A stretch of 64,000 nt of DNA from Setaria digitata. Lineage: Eukaryota > Nematoda > Chromadorea > Rhabditida > Setariidae. This document shows, piece after piece, positions 1 to 13,315 of the stretch. The notes under the pieces were generated by a model. It worked only from the letters and a program-made list of their open reading frames with translations. It did no database searches and was not told the DNA's origin. The position numbers were made by a program, and so were the translations under genes. The stretch's first letter is position 1, and the number at the start of each line of letters is the position of its first letter. The stretch lies in contig RCAB01000056.1 of the NCBI GenBank assembly GCA_003640385.1, positions 151,188-215,187 of the forward strand. Direction: 5' to 3'.

Positions 1-58
1 GAAACACCGAATTTCTCATAATTTCCATAGAAACTTCTGAAAAGTTTCACGGCTTTTT

Positions 59-3000
59 CTAGCAGTAATCCAATTTGTTCATCAAGAATCTCGAAGAGGA
101 TGAATCCTTCTTTTACAAGTAACTTTATAAATAATAAGTGATTACCTCGTTGGTTTGCTCTGTGATAGAAATCAATTGAAGAGTTTCATCGAGTTGCCTC
201 TTCGTTTTAAAAAGCTTGTGAGATAAATCAAACATATCCCTGAAAAAGAAAAGAAAAACCAAAGTACTATTTTTTAATTTCAACAATCACCCTCATTTAG
301 GGGTGATTGTTTAATTTCAACAATCACCCTAAATGATTTTTCTACATCAAATCATCANGAACCAAAGTACTATTTTTTAATTTCAACAATCACCCTCATT
401 TAGGGATGATTGTTTAATTTCAACAATCACCCTAAATGATTTTTTTAATCAAATCATCACAGGGAACATATATGTAACTTTACATGCATATCAACATTTG
501 ATAAAAAGTAAACCAGTTTTGAAGAACCTGAATCTGTAAGCCCCAAATACAAGAAATGCTTAATTTTTGGCTAGATTTTAGAATCATAAAAATTATTTAG
601 TTAAACTGATTAGGAAAAGAAAAGCTTACCTGGTTATCATTTCTAAAGGCTTCATGAAGAGACCATGAAGTTGTTTTAACTTTACATCATAATTCTTTAT
701 TGCCTTTTCATACGAATTAAACAGATATTTCCTGAAATGTAGAGTATTTTGCTTATTAAACCATTAAAATAAATAATGGAGTTGGTCGAAAAATATTTCT
801 TTCCTCTTCTTCTTCATACAATGAGGATCACTGGTAAGAGAATGTTTTTCTGAAATTTCTTTCTAGGAAACAAAAACTTCACAATCTCATACATACCAAA
901 TGTTAGCAATGAAACAAAGAAAGCAGTTATTAAAGATATTAGGAAAACGCAAACAGATGATTATATACTTTAATGACAACAATGGACAAAAATGGTTACC
1001 GAATTGTTCAACAATTCTAAAATTTATATGCAAAAAGTTAGGGAATAACTTGGTTTATAACAGCAGTTTCAATTTAAGAAAAAATCATAGAAAGAGGAAA
1101 GTTACCTATCGGTTTCCATTAATAAAATATTTTCTGGAGCACGGTTACAAGGTGAACAAGTTCTCAACTTCTGAAAGCAAAAAAGTGAGACTTGAATCAC
1201 GCTTTTATTTGGGGAATAAAATAAAAAGTAATCGTATATATTCTTAAGCTAGCACATGATAACAAGACATATAAGAGCAAACTTCCCCTCAAAAACATAA
1301 TAAATATGTGTCCGATCAACTCTTAATTAATGCATGACACAGGTATTTGGGGAAACATACTGCAACCTTATTCTTAGACAAACTATTGCATCAAATAATT
1401 ATCTTAGAACAATAAACATACCACAACTGCTTCAAGTTCAGCTTTCAATGATGGTTCTCTCGCAATGTGTTTCGACTCAACAGCAGCAAAATGCGTACCA
1501 ATTTGCTGCAACATATCACACATCCATTTTACTGACTCTGCAAAACCTTGAGCAGGACTGAAGTGACTATAAAGTCTGTTTTCCAAATGCGCCAGTAATA
1601 TTTGTCAATATCTTTTTAGTATCATTATTGAAATAATAACATTATATATGCATGAAATTAACTGGTCGTGGTTTCCAGCATTAATATTCTTCATTTTATG
1701 AAATAACATCTAACACCGACAATTATTGTACTTATAATTTGTTACTGACCACCAGTATGAAATAGTTGATGGCTGATCTTGTGTGACAAGGATAAGCACT
1801 AGTTATGTTAGACAAGTGGTTCAGTCGGTTCCCAATCATGGTCAACAAAAAATAATATTTGTCATATATTCTTATCCAAAATATATCATTGGTACATGCA
1901 TCAAATTGGATTAGACCAGAAATTAACATACCCCCGATAAAATTTAGTTCTCGTACAACCGACTGAGCATTATTTTCAACTGCCTGACGTTCCTCAGTTG
2001 TTTCCTTATTCAGCGCAATTGCTTTTGAGAGTAAACGTAATTGCTTTGCTAAACGATTTGCATAATCGTAATCATGCGTTAGGATTTGAGTTTCCCTCAA
2101 TAGTTTTACGCGGACTACATGCAAAATCTGAATAATATCCGGTATTGCATCTTGCAATTCATAAGTTTGTCGTTCCACGCTTAACGTATCTGCAGCAACA
2201 AGTTTCATTTCGTGCAAAGTTGGATCACGATTACATTGAGGAAACGGTGACTGCACTGAAATGCACTGGAAATACAGAAAATTTTACTCGATCATACATC
2301 CGAATTACTTATCATTCTCTTATACCGAAATCGGAAAAAACAATGCCGTTGTACGAATGATTTACTGTAACATTTTCGACATGCTGCAACAAAAAACACG
2401 GAATAAACACGTAGTGAGCAAAAGCTACTTTATTTTTTCTTATTCATAATAATCTACCAGTTATTATGTAAGACGATAGGTATGAGAAAAGATGGTAAGT
2501 AACCTGAAATGCGAGAACCATGTTAAGTAAATGTATGTTAAACACGAGTCGGAAGAATGCATGTAAATATGTAGGCTGAGATTGAAATGAGCTGTAACGA
2601 GCTCAAACTTCGAAGATATATATTCATGCTACATTACATCACACCAGATGTATGCTAAAATGATCAAGAAATAGAGGAGAAGAGAAGAGAGGTATCTCAC
2701 CAATAAGTTCTGGTAATTTCATCGGTAAAACATAACTTTCATTATTCCGTAGTCCCATAATGATAATATGAGAAGAACGATCGACCACGCTTGTAGGAAC
2801 AGGAGGTGCTTTAAACATAACCGCCGAACCAGCTGGCAGTGTTAAGAGACAAATCACATCATGCGCTGGCATATCAGTCTTCGCGTATACATCAAAATAA
2901 GATCTGAAAGGTGGAAAAAGAAGATAAAAAAGAAATATTTTTTGACACAATAAAAGTTTACAAACACGCAAAATTTCGGAAGTTAGGTAGTTTGCTGACC

Positions 3001-5805
3001 TTTAAAAAACTGTACCTCTCAAAATGATCAGCAGTTGAAGTATCGAAGTACTCCTCTAAGCACATCATGTTCATCTTGAAAACACGTATTCGTTTCAGAT
3101 TTAACAGTTCTTTACACATTTCAGAAAACTTGGTGAACGTGAGACGAGTTGCTTCACGTCTATCGAAAAGATGTCGAATAAATTCACAAAGAATTCGACG
3201 AAAACTCCTGAAGAAGATAGTTATCAAATATAATATTTTACCATTTAGAAAAAAAAAATACCATTTCTTACCTGTACCAAGTTTAACATACTTATTTGTG
3301 AAGCAAAAATCAAATGTTTTTTACTTTCTTCACAAAATCCCAACGTTTTCCAAAGGCAAAAATCTGAAGGTTGTGTGAGAAGGTCAACTTACTTAGGGTA
3401 TAAACAACGTCCATTCGGAAAATCTTTCTGCCATAAAAACTGACCCGTATCGTTTGCCCGTCCAAATATAGCATCTGATGGTCGATTAGTCATCATATTG
3501 TACATCCCAACCGTATCTGCCGGCCCTAAGTTGTCAATCCTTTAAATTTTGTAATTAGGAGCGGCTTTTAATAATGAATCCCAGCCGTATTAAAACTTGT
3601 TTTAATGGGTACTTTACATGAGATAATTGTAGTCACGATTATGATTAATTACACTGACGATCATGGTCAAAGTAGGTATATTATAAACTTGAAGAATAAA
3701 CCTAACTAAAAAATTCAATCTAAATCAAACAGCACTGTTAAATAATTTAGTTTAAATGCGATGCAGTGCAATAAAAGCATACCTTTCAATGGGACAAAGG
3801 GTAAAACACCCGTTGCACACTCGAATAACGTACAACCCACTGACCATAAATCACATTCATCCTTTGTATAAGATAAAGCTGTTGTTTTACGAGCTAAATT
3901 GGCTGTTGAATACTCATTCTGCAAAAGAAAAATGAAATCGAGTAATAATAAAAATAAAGCACTTAGCTTCATCAATGACATTAAAATGTTCGAACTAAAC
4001 CAAATATTATCTCAAGATGCCAGACTTCAGCTCATGTAAAGTATTGATTAAATAAAAAAGAAATAACTGCCTTATATGGTCTTTTTTTTAAACAAAATTC
4101 CACTAGACAACATAAATACTTGTAATGAGTAAGACTAATGAATAAATTAAAGTGAAAAGTTGAGGCAAAAAGTCTCCAAGTCTCCAGATATATACAGATA
4201 TTTATATGCATCTAAAGTTGAGGAAATATAAATGAATCATTTATATCTCTTAAAAAAGCGCTATAAAATATATTTTATGCAATTGCTGCACATGAAATAA
4301 AAAAGTAAAAGGCTGAAAGTAACCTACGAGATATCCTGGTGTGCCACAAATAGAATGCAATGGTTGAAAGTTATCGGTGAGAAGTCTCGAACCACCAAAA
4401 TCACATAATTTAAAGGTCAACCTAAAAAAAGGGAGGAATTTTAACATCACAAACCGAATAGGCCAGATATTGATAAATGAATGTAAAGTTAATTTCAAAC
4501 GAAGTTTGGTTTTTCTGAAAGAATACCCGCCAGACTTATTGAAAATTAACACGTTTTCCGGTTTTACATCACGATGTGCAATCTTCAGTGAATTCAAATA
4601 GGATAATCCTTTCTCTGAAAAGAAGCAAAAAACGCCAAGTCATACTTGACTTTAAGTTAAACTTTAAAGTGAACGGTTAAAAAGATATTGCAAAAACTTG
4701 GGATACACATAATTTGAATAAATTTCACTTGAAGAAATATGAAATAATCCATGAAGTAAACGGAAAGAGACAAACACAACATATTGAAGTAACGAAAGAT
4801 AAAGTAAAAATAAGGTAAACTAAAGTTTGCAAGGTAAGGTAATGTAAATCAAAATAAAGCAGCGCATAAATTTTCAGTAAAATGAAGTGGCTGAAGGAAA
4901 TGCATTGAAATGAGGTCTGACAGATACAAAAAAACGAACCAAGTGAAATAAAAATAAAGCAATTATGTAAAAAAAGCACCAAGATGATCGATCAGCTGCA
5001 AGAGAATTCGATACGGCAACCCAAACATATTTTCCAATCTCTTCAATTCATCCCGCACACTACCATCAGCCAATTCCATGACTAGCACTTTTTGTTGTTG
5101 AGGCTCATTCTAATACGAAAAATTTTAAATTTTATAAAATTTGCTAAGGATTAATCCAATATCGAATAGGAAAAAAGAAATTTTTTAATGCTTAACTACC
5201 GTTTTTTCACTTTCCCTCAGTAAAAAGAAAGAAAAAAATACCATCACATTTTCTTCATTTGTTAAGCGAAAAGATGATCGAAAAGTCTCTTACTATTTAC
5301 TTTACTTAACATCGAACTATCTCATAAGCTGATTTTAATGAAGCGCTGTAAATTACAGATAAAATCTACCGTACAACTAATTGTTTCAGAAGCGACAAAT
5401 CTGACGACATATGGCGAATCCATTTGCCGTAAAATTTCAATTTCACGGTCATGTTGCTGATCGTTAAATTTATCACATGTTTTAATCGCTACGAATTCAC
5501 CTGTTTCTCGATTTCGACCCTTGTGAACCTACATTAATGGCATTAACTGTTCCAACAAATAACGAATGCAGCGAGTAATTCAAATTTATCATAAATTAAT
5601 TTCAGAAAACTCTAGTTCAGAAATAGCATACGTATCTCTGACCAGTGTCATATATTTATAATGTCTACTTAATATTCATTTGCTTCATCTCTAAATTAAC
5701 TTCAAAATTTACCTTCCCAAATGCCCCATTTCCAATTAAATCAATGTTACGTTGATGCCAAAAAAATTTATCGGTATACTGCAAACCATCCGAAGCACCA
5801 TCCAT
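59..5805 (-). CDS. ikke-1: IKK-epsilon/TBK1-like serine/threonine kinase, 15 exons
   Basis: Fifteen exons join in consistent phase into 659 codons: 5713-5805, 5370-5528, 4980-5109, 4527-4614, 4328-4421, 3783-3918, 3393-3525, 3016-3207, 2701-2903, 1932-2255, 1422-1537, 1106-1170, 630-731, 146-239, 59-109 (last acceptor could be 3 nt later). The kinase domain shows the glycine loop GNGAFGK (25-31), VAIK lysine 47, HRDVKPEN with Asp143, DFG Asp164 and DLWSVG at 211. Ser180 lies where TBK1 has its activating Ser172. The stretch after the kinase matches the TBK1 arrangement: ubiquitin-like region around 343-409, then helical scaffold/coiled coil to the end. The family phosphorylates innate-immunity and autophagy factors in the cytosol; vertebrate TBK1 is about 729 aa, and the C. 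elegans relative is IKKE-1. The APE/HPD motif is altered. The start is the first ATG, 8 nt after a TTTACAG acceptor (likely spliced-leader site). Family call is firm; the last exon is less sure. Confidence 0.88.
256..462. repeat. Direct duplication of about 100 bp around an N, with internal hairpin
   Basis: Two near-identical units of about 100 bp flank the ambiguous base at 358, inside an ikke-1 intron. Each carries a near-perfect hairpin with arms of about 15 bp (TTTAGGGGTGATTGTT and its complement) and a 7-nt loop, plus a further CAATCACCCT copy. The units differ by single bases (GGGG versus GGGA) and a small indel near the 3' end. Confidence 0.85.
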
Positions 5806-5820
5806 TCAGTGCCTGTAAAT
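5806..5820 (-). other. Probable trans-splice acceptor of ikke-1
   Basis: On the minus strand TTTACAG ends 8 nt upstream of the kinase start codon, with no in-frame coding exon visible upstream. This fits a nematode spliced-leader acceptor but could also be the end of a 5' UTR intron. Confidence 0.45.
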
Positions 5821-8800
5821 AAATTTTTTTAATCAATATTTTTCCAGGTATTTGAATACGAACTCTACATAATCCAATAATTAACAGGAAGTGTTCGTAA
5901 AAATATCAACAAAAATTCCTATATCCTTTGAACTTCTGAAGTTCCACTCTATGTAAAACAAACTCTACGAGACCTTATAACGAACGTTCCTTACTTGTTT
6001 CAGCCGGTATGCAAACTGGCTTAATTTACGACAAAAGAATTACCTCAAATAGAAAAAGAAATAAACTCAGATTTGAAGAGAATCTGAAATTTGAAAGCGA
6101 AAACAAAAATAAAAATAGAAGTAATAGATAGCGCTCATTAATTAAATTCAAGTAACCTTATTGGTGGTAGTCTAGATGCACGTACAAGCAACATTCTCAA
6201 ACAGATGCATAGTAAGAAAATGTAAAACAAAACTGAAGAAAAAAACAAAACTAAACTAAAAAATTAAAGAAACTGAAATTTGAAATTGAAAGTGAAAGTC
6301 ATTCCGCTCTGTCATTACCGAAGATTATGTAACAGAACTAATGGCCAGGAGATAAGTACTAAACTGACTAACATTTATTGTAATTTGTATGGCCAGTTTG
6401 TCACTTTGTCACTGTTATTGCTGCCATCAAAGTATCACAATTATCACTATTCTAATTTGTTTTTTTTTTTTTAATCCCTGATTGTCTAAATCCTCCTGAC
6501 AGACGCAAAATATGACGCAAACATCCAAGTTACGCTTTTTTTTGGCATACTATTTAAAAATATTGCTGACCCAAGAGAAAATAAACAATAAAAATGCCAT
6601 GTAATACAGTTCCGACTTTATTATCAGTGCTGATTATTAATGCAACCTTTACGTAGCATCACCGATCATATCATGGCGTAAATTTACTCATCCTGAATTG
6701 ACGCTTTAAGTGAAGACTTACGTCTTCCCAATTGCTATAAACAAAGAATTACGACATTTAGCATACAGTTACACAGCAACACTGACAATCAGCGATGGAG
6801 AATAGCAAAGACGACAAATTACGTGAGTAGAACAGACGGAACTAAATACTCCGAAAGAACCTCAGACAGAACCTGGGGAACTAGAGGCACTTCTGGACAG
6901 ACTGCAATGCAACAGAACTCTGCACCTTCAACACTGGTGAGAAGATCGGCTTATTAACCGCTTCTCACATCACAGCACCTCTCGACATCCACCTGCAGTG
7001 GATGGAGGGTCCTGCAGAGAGTTCCTGCTGCTTACAAATTAGTCCACTGTCACTCATATCACTAATACCTGAACAGACTGATGAAAAGAATCAAGAATTG
7101 ACAACCTGTAGCACCGTAACAATGCCACAACACCATACCGTAGACAAATTACCGATACCCTGTATGAGCACGGTGACATCGAGAACGGTGCCTCCTGCAA
7201 ACCACATCTCATTTCATTCCGTTCAAACCGCTAATTTGAATTTGTCTCGCTTGCTTGGAAAGTCTCGGTGCTATAGTTAGCTGTCGCCACTTTTGAATGA
7301 CAACCGGTCATCAGGTTCCGGCAAGTGATAATGTTCTTGCGTTGACAACTGACTTCATTTCTACCGTGTATTCTATACAGATCGGTAGCAGAAAATCACC
7401 AATAAAATCAGTTATCATCCATATAATTAATCAATTAGTTGGTTTAGATAAAGTAAAGTTTGTTCACCTTAATTAACCCCTGTTATATGCACACATACAG
7501 GTAGAGGACATTTATCTGTATAGATGCCAGGGAGTAGAATTTCTTCGGCAGATTCATTGAAACTGAGATGAGTGATTGAATTAGGAGTGCCATCAATAAT
7601 GGCATTAATTAGTATAGTTGTCTGCATTAATTAATGCTAGTGTTAATTCCAGTAAGAGTGTCAATAAACAAACAGTAGCAATAGAAGCAATGAAGTAAAA
7701 ATCCATGCTAAAATTCGATGGATTTTAGCAACTAGCATTAATGTTTTTTATCATTTCGTTATTACAGATGTTTCGTAAAGGTTCCAACGAAAGTAATTGC
7801 TAAATTCAATGTTGCAACCTTCTTTTGTTTTTTTTTTTTTTTATCACACTTATTACAAAGAATTTTGACATTTATCAAGTTCGATCATTTGTTACAAATT
7901 TATTTAAGATCAATCGATTGATAGGAAATGAAATTCAAGAAATTGTATTTTGTCTTCAAAAAAATTCTTTTTTTATTCACTCGAAATCTTCAAGTTCCTA
8001 AATATTAGCACTTTTTTTTGGCTTCCGGAATTTTATGAACTTCAGCATAACCTTGATGCCTTTCATTTTTTTTTTTTTAGTCTTTTTTCTCAATTTGCAG
8101 TTTTACTGAAACAAAATTTCTCACTTTTTTTTACCCTAACTTATAAATTTTAATGATTATAGTTAGTCATTCCTTATTATGGATTCATTTGTCTAAAGTT
8201 GCTATTTTATGACATATTTACGCCTCTTGATTCACAGAATTATTTCGCTTTGATCCTTTTTTTTGTGTGTGTAATTTAAATTTGTAATTAATAAGTCCGA
8301 AAGAAAAATTGGCTTCTGCTTAATTGTCGAAATTTCATACATATTTTTTTTTTCGGTAGATTTTCAATATCTGAAATTTTGGTTTGATTTAAAAGAAAAA
8401 ATTCGGATTTTCAAGCTTGTCAATGCTCCCATATCTCTTCCTGCCTTCTTCCTGTTTCTCCATTTCTCTTATTAATTAAAGTTTTGGAAGTTCCCAACTG
8501 AAACTTATCTTAAGATAAGAACAAGTTGAAATTCAAATTGTTTTTTTTTGAAAACCAACTTCTGAACTGTATCCAAAAAATAAAAAATATTCATTAATAT
8601 ATTTTCAATTTTATGTAATGAATTTTTGGTAACTGAACAGCAAATAAATTGATGCAAATTGGAATTTGAAATTAGTAAAGAGAGGATTGAATATTGTGCG
8701 GGCTAAGTTATTAATTAAAATTGCCATAGAAATGGAAATTGGGGCATATGAAGATGATTGATAAATGTCCCAATTTGGTGCATTCTTTCTCGACATCAGT

Positions 8801-9503
8801 GATAAGTTTCATTTTGGACTTAATACAAACAGGAATTATTTGAACAAATTTCACTCTAGTATATTCCAGTTTTGTCCAATTTAATGATACAGTAGCATTT
8901 TAAATTTCAAACTTTTTTTGCAATAATCTAATGGGTCAATTGAATTTTAAATTTCATCTCAATTATGATTTTTTTTTTTTTGTAATTCACTCTTTTCCGC
9001 ATGAGAAATTTAATATCTATGCATTGAGATGTCCAAATATTGTGAGTAGACGTTGATAATGTTAGAAGTGATCGAATCATGTCACACTTATTGTCGATTC
9101 ACTCAAGTCTTTTCTTATCAATGATTGTGATTAACGGTAGTAAAAGGAACAACAAGTGCAACTAATATTATTGCATATTTTTTCTACACTATTTTCCCAT
9201 TCAAATTTGACATGACATAGTTTTAGCAAAAAAAAAAAAAAATCCATATCAATAATATTGATAGTAACAATAATATAGAGTCGGAGATATCAGTATTATT
9301 AATGATATGAAGTCTGATAGTATCATGCCAACAATGCTGGGCTTCATACTATCAGTACGAGCAGCAATACTAGATCATTTAACATTAATATTGTTAATAA
9401 TAGCGGATCTTGTAATATTGTTTCTCAATATTAATATTAATAATTTTTGTAATAAACCATTGGTCACTTTTGTTTCAGCCTGAAATTACAATTGATATCA
9501 CTG
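5821..9503. other. Intergenic region, no gene supported
   Basis: This stretch lies between the divergent ikke-1 and TIL-inhibitor genes. It is mostly AT-rich with many T-runs of 8-15. A higher-GC patch at about 6760-7300 contains a 92-codon open frame (7002-7280 +) and other open frames on both strands, none with a recognisable domain or convincing splice context. The 5' regulatory regions of both flanking genes should lie here, but I see no specific site that I can defend. Confidence 0.5.
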
Positions 9504-12500
9504 ATGGTCTCAGAGATCAGTGCTTTCCGACTACTTATCACTGCATGCATCATTTTTGGCGACTATGCTGTGAGTTAATTAAGATTTCATTTAATTTGTG
9601 CATTTTTTTCTATTTTGTTTTGAATATTTTAAAAACTGGATAAGAATCAAATTCAATCAGTATTTGGAAAAGTTTGTCTTGGAATCAAATATGCATGTCA
9701 GTAGCATGACAATAACATTGGGATATTACAAGTGGAATGGAAAACTGCTTTTCTCGTAATTCTGAATCAAATTATGCATAGCCACAAACAAACTAATTAA
9801 AAATTGGTCCATTTAATTGACAAATTATCAAATTAATTTAATGTGGAATTATCGAATATTGTCTTTCCTACATGGGCATCGTGATATTTGATAACTTACT
9901 TACAGATACTACCTTTGGCATATAGTCAAATAACAGTGTTACCAAAGAATGAAATGAGAGTAGAACTTAATCAAACTACGGTAATACCGAAGACTACAGT
10001 GTTTTTAAATAATCACCAAGCAGATACTGTAGCATTGAAGCAAAATGATACTGCCGAAAAAAGTTGCTCTGGAAATGAAATGTGGACTAATTGTACCGGT
10101 TGCGAATTGAAATGTGGTCAAGATGATCTTGTTTGTTCATTTATGACTACTTATCATATCATATCAATGAATATTCCATAAAACATAAAAAAACCATGAA
10201 TATTAAATTTTCATGTGAAATTTTGCAAACGTTAAGAAATATGTAATTTATTCATCTTGAAATTTTCTGGCTATTGGGAGTTATTACTACTGAAATTATC
10301 CTTTTCTTTTTACATTTAATTAGCTTATTGACAGATTTTCTTTTTTGGTTTTTTAAATTTTTCATTATCTCTTCCATTTCCTTTTTTTTCCCAATTTTTG
10401 TTTAGAAAATTTCCAATTTAGTTTTTTTTTTTTTTTTAATTTTCTAGAAATCATGCCAAAACGTTTGTTTTAAACCGGGATGTGAATGTCCTGCATTTCT
10501 TGGATTTCGTCGTGCACCAAATGGAACTTGTATTCCAAAAGAAGAATGTCCAGTACTTAATTGTCAGTCTCATTTTCTTAGTCTTGTTTTTTTTTCGTCA
10601 ATCTCTTTCTTGATTGAATAACATTATAATTTAAAATTTTGATTTTCTATTTACAACTTTTCAATTACTTTTTTATCTTTTTCTTTACTTTNGTTTTTTT
10701 TTCGTCAATCTCTTTCTTGATTGAATAACATTATAATTTAAAAATTTGATTTTCTATTTACAACTTTTCAATTACTTTTTTATCTTTTTCTTTACTTTTT
10801 ATTTTTTTATATATTGATATTCCAATGATTTCAGCAAGAAAAAAAAAAAAATTTTCAATGAATTTGCATTAAAAAATTTAGCTAATAACAATTCTAAAAA
10901 TTTGAAATATCGCTATTTTCTGTCCAAGAAAACAAAAAAGAAAGTGTTTTTAATTCAGCAATAAATGCATTTATTGTAAGCTATCAAGAAGAATTATGAC
11001 GAGTATTTTAAGCTATTTTATCAAATCACTTTTTTCTTTTTTTATTGCGATTATCAGTACAATGTTCGGTACTGGAAGAATTCAATGAATGTGGCAGTTC
11101 TTGTGAGGAAACTTGTGACAATTTTATTGGACCAATGATATGTAGTCAGGAATGTGTCGAAGGATGCTTTTGCAAACAGGGTTTTATACGAGAGACAAAA
11201 AATGGTTGCTGCATTTTACCGGAATTATGTCGTTTCAGTAAGTTGTTGCTAAAATCAAACTTTCATATTCTATGCTTTTTTTTCTTCCAGTCACCTGGCA
11301 AATTTTGATAAAAGATTGTACTTTCCAAACTATCTGATGGTACATTTCACATGATTATTGATCTCTTCTTTTCATTAAAATAATTTTGGACAGTGCGGTA
11401 TCAGCTGTAAATCTAATCATGAATAGGCTTTTTGATAATATTTCAAACAGTTATAATTCCTTTCTGTTATTACTGGAAGTTATGGAAAAGAATTAAATGT
11501 TCCAGCTTAAATGCTATATGGCTATTTTGAAAATCATTTGCTATCATATCATTTTTCAATTTCTTTGTATCAAAATATTTAGAAAAGCGTAGCAATTTCT
11601 GTGGGCCTAACCAAGAATATCGTGAATGTGGAACAGCATGTCCGAAGACCTGTAATGGGATACCGGAAGATTGTACGCAAAGATGCGTGGCAGGTTGTTT
11701 TTGCAAGGATGGTTACGTGCTAGACATTGACCGATGTATTCCGGAAAGTGATTGTCAAGGTAGACATTATATCGCGATAAAACAATGTTGAGTTGAGAAA
11801 AATAATGATTAGTAATGGAAAGAAATTATTTTCAGCTCACAAATTATGAAAATGTTTAAGACAAGAAAGAAAAAATGGATGGATGAAATCATAGCAAATT
11901 TAATTTCAAATCCGTCCTTAATATTTCGATTGTATTGTGTCGAGTCTCTTTTCAAATTTATGCTTTTTAGCCTTTAACAAAATTGCAGCATTAAAAGTGT
12001 GTGGTGAAAATGAAGTCTATCGAAAATGCGGTAATCCTTGCCGCGAAATTTGTGGTGAAAGAGAAGCAACCGAATGTTCTGGATGTATAGAAGGATGTTT
12101 TTGTAAGTTAGGCTATGTACTGGAAGAAAAGTCTGGTGCATGTGTAAAGCCGGAAGATTGCCTTCGTAAGTTTTAAGAATCTAAATATCAGTCTATATCT
12201 TATGATATATAATGATTGTCTTATGATATCAGCCATATCATAAGATAATCATTTGAAAGCATTAGAAAATTCATTTATCTTCCGTTTTTTTTGCTTCCTT
12301 TCTCACAATTATTCCAATTCACACCTTAGTTCTTGCATTAATTACATTAATCACAGTTAGTAAAGCACTTTTATACATACAAATTGTATGAATGAAGATT
12401 CATTCAACTTGGATGAAATTATGATTTTAGAAAAAGCTTCAATGATCTTTTCAATTGCAGTCTTAGAAAATTCTAACTCAAATAAAACAATCTCCATTTT

Positions 12501-13264
12501 CTTAAAAGAATAATAACATTAAGAAAAAGTGGAAGAAGCTTTTAAAAAAATCCATAAATATCAATCACTAGGTTATGAAATACTAAATTTTTCAGTCATC
12601 AAGTCAGTTTTTTTGCAAATTGCAAATCTGCCATCTTTTGAATGATTTTTTCCCAACAAAAAGTAAAACTTATTTAATTGAAATCATATCAACCATCATA
12701 ATTTCGCTTATTTTTCATTTGCTAGCTGTAAATAAAACATTCCAAAATTGTATGTTTTACCCTTCAAGTTACTTTTTTATCTTTTGGCCAACAAATAAAA
12801 TTCATTTAATTACATTATAAATTAGAACTGCGATTAGCCATATTTTTATTGCTGAATATAAGTGAAATAAAAGTTCCATCACTTTGCATTCTCTTAAGAA
12901 AATAAAATTCATTTAATTGGAAGGATTTTGCTGATTACTGCAGTTGTTCATTCTTCCTCTATAAAATGTACATGAAATATTCCGGAAATGAAATTTTTAT
13001 GCGAATTACTTCCTCAACAAACAAAATTCGATTTAATTAGATTATATTATTGATTATAATTGCTTTTCAGCTCCCAAATACGTGAAATGTCCCGCGAATG
13101 AAAGTTTCACATATTGCGGTGGTTGTGAGGGGACATGCCAAAAGCAATTCATTAACTGCCCCGCGGAGTGTGGTTCACCGCGGTGTGAATGCTTAGCAAA
13201 AGATAATTATGTCCGCGATAAATCGGGCATCTGTATTCATATCACCGAATGTGACAAGCAATGA
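9504..13264 (+). CDS. Secreted protein with five TIL (trypsin-inhibitor-like) domains
   Basis: Seven exons join in phase into 383 codons: 9504-9569, 9906-10130, 10448-10562, 11058-11237, 11583-11759, 11971-12165, 13071-13264. The N-terminus is a hydrophobic signal peptide interrupted by intron 1 and ending near PLAYSQ. Five cysteine-rich TIL repeats follow, beginning near residues 76, 138, 202, 266 and 325; four have the canonical ten cysteines and repeat 2 has an extra one (CC in NGCCILPELC). TIL domains inhibit serine proteases; nematode members act outside the cell, for example SWM-1 in C. elegans or intestinal inhibitors in parasites. Repeat boundaries fall close to exon boundaries, as expected for domain duplication. 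The start ATG follows a TTTCAG site by 25 nt. AATAAA lies at 13310. The exon 6 acceptor could also be 18 nt further on (11989), in the same frame. Inhibitory targets cannot be read from the sequence. Confidence 0.87.
10584..10800. repeat. Direct duplication of about 108 bp around an N
   Basis: The block starting TTTTTTTTCGTCAATCTC is repeated on both sides of the N at 10692, in an intron of the TIL gene. The two copies are almost identical; one visible difference is TTTAAAATTTTG versus TTTAAAAATTTG. Confidence 0.85.
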
Positions 13265-13309
13265 AAATTTAATCCGTTCACTTTGTTTATTTACTTGTTG
13301 AATTTTTAT

Positions 13310-13315
13310 AATAAA
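13310..13315 (+). terminator. Poly(A) signal of the TIL inhibitor gene
   Basis: AATAAA lies 46 nt after the TIL stop codon, in the normal distance for a nematode 3' UTR. Confidence 0.6.

Noticed and set aside
900..1247. 115-codon open frame on the plus strand
   Set aside because: It runs antisense across an ikke-1 exon (1106-1170) and its introns; the minus-strand exons join in phase and match the TBK1-like scaffold.
7002..7280. 92-codon open frame on the plus strand
   Set aside because: No domain, no acceptor or start context, and the opposite strand is also open; noted only as a composition island.
11470..11706. 78-codon open frame on the minus strand
   Set aside because: Antisense to TIL exon 5, whose cysteine pattern is unmistakable.
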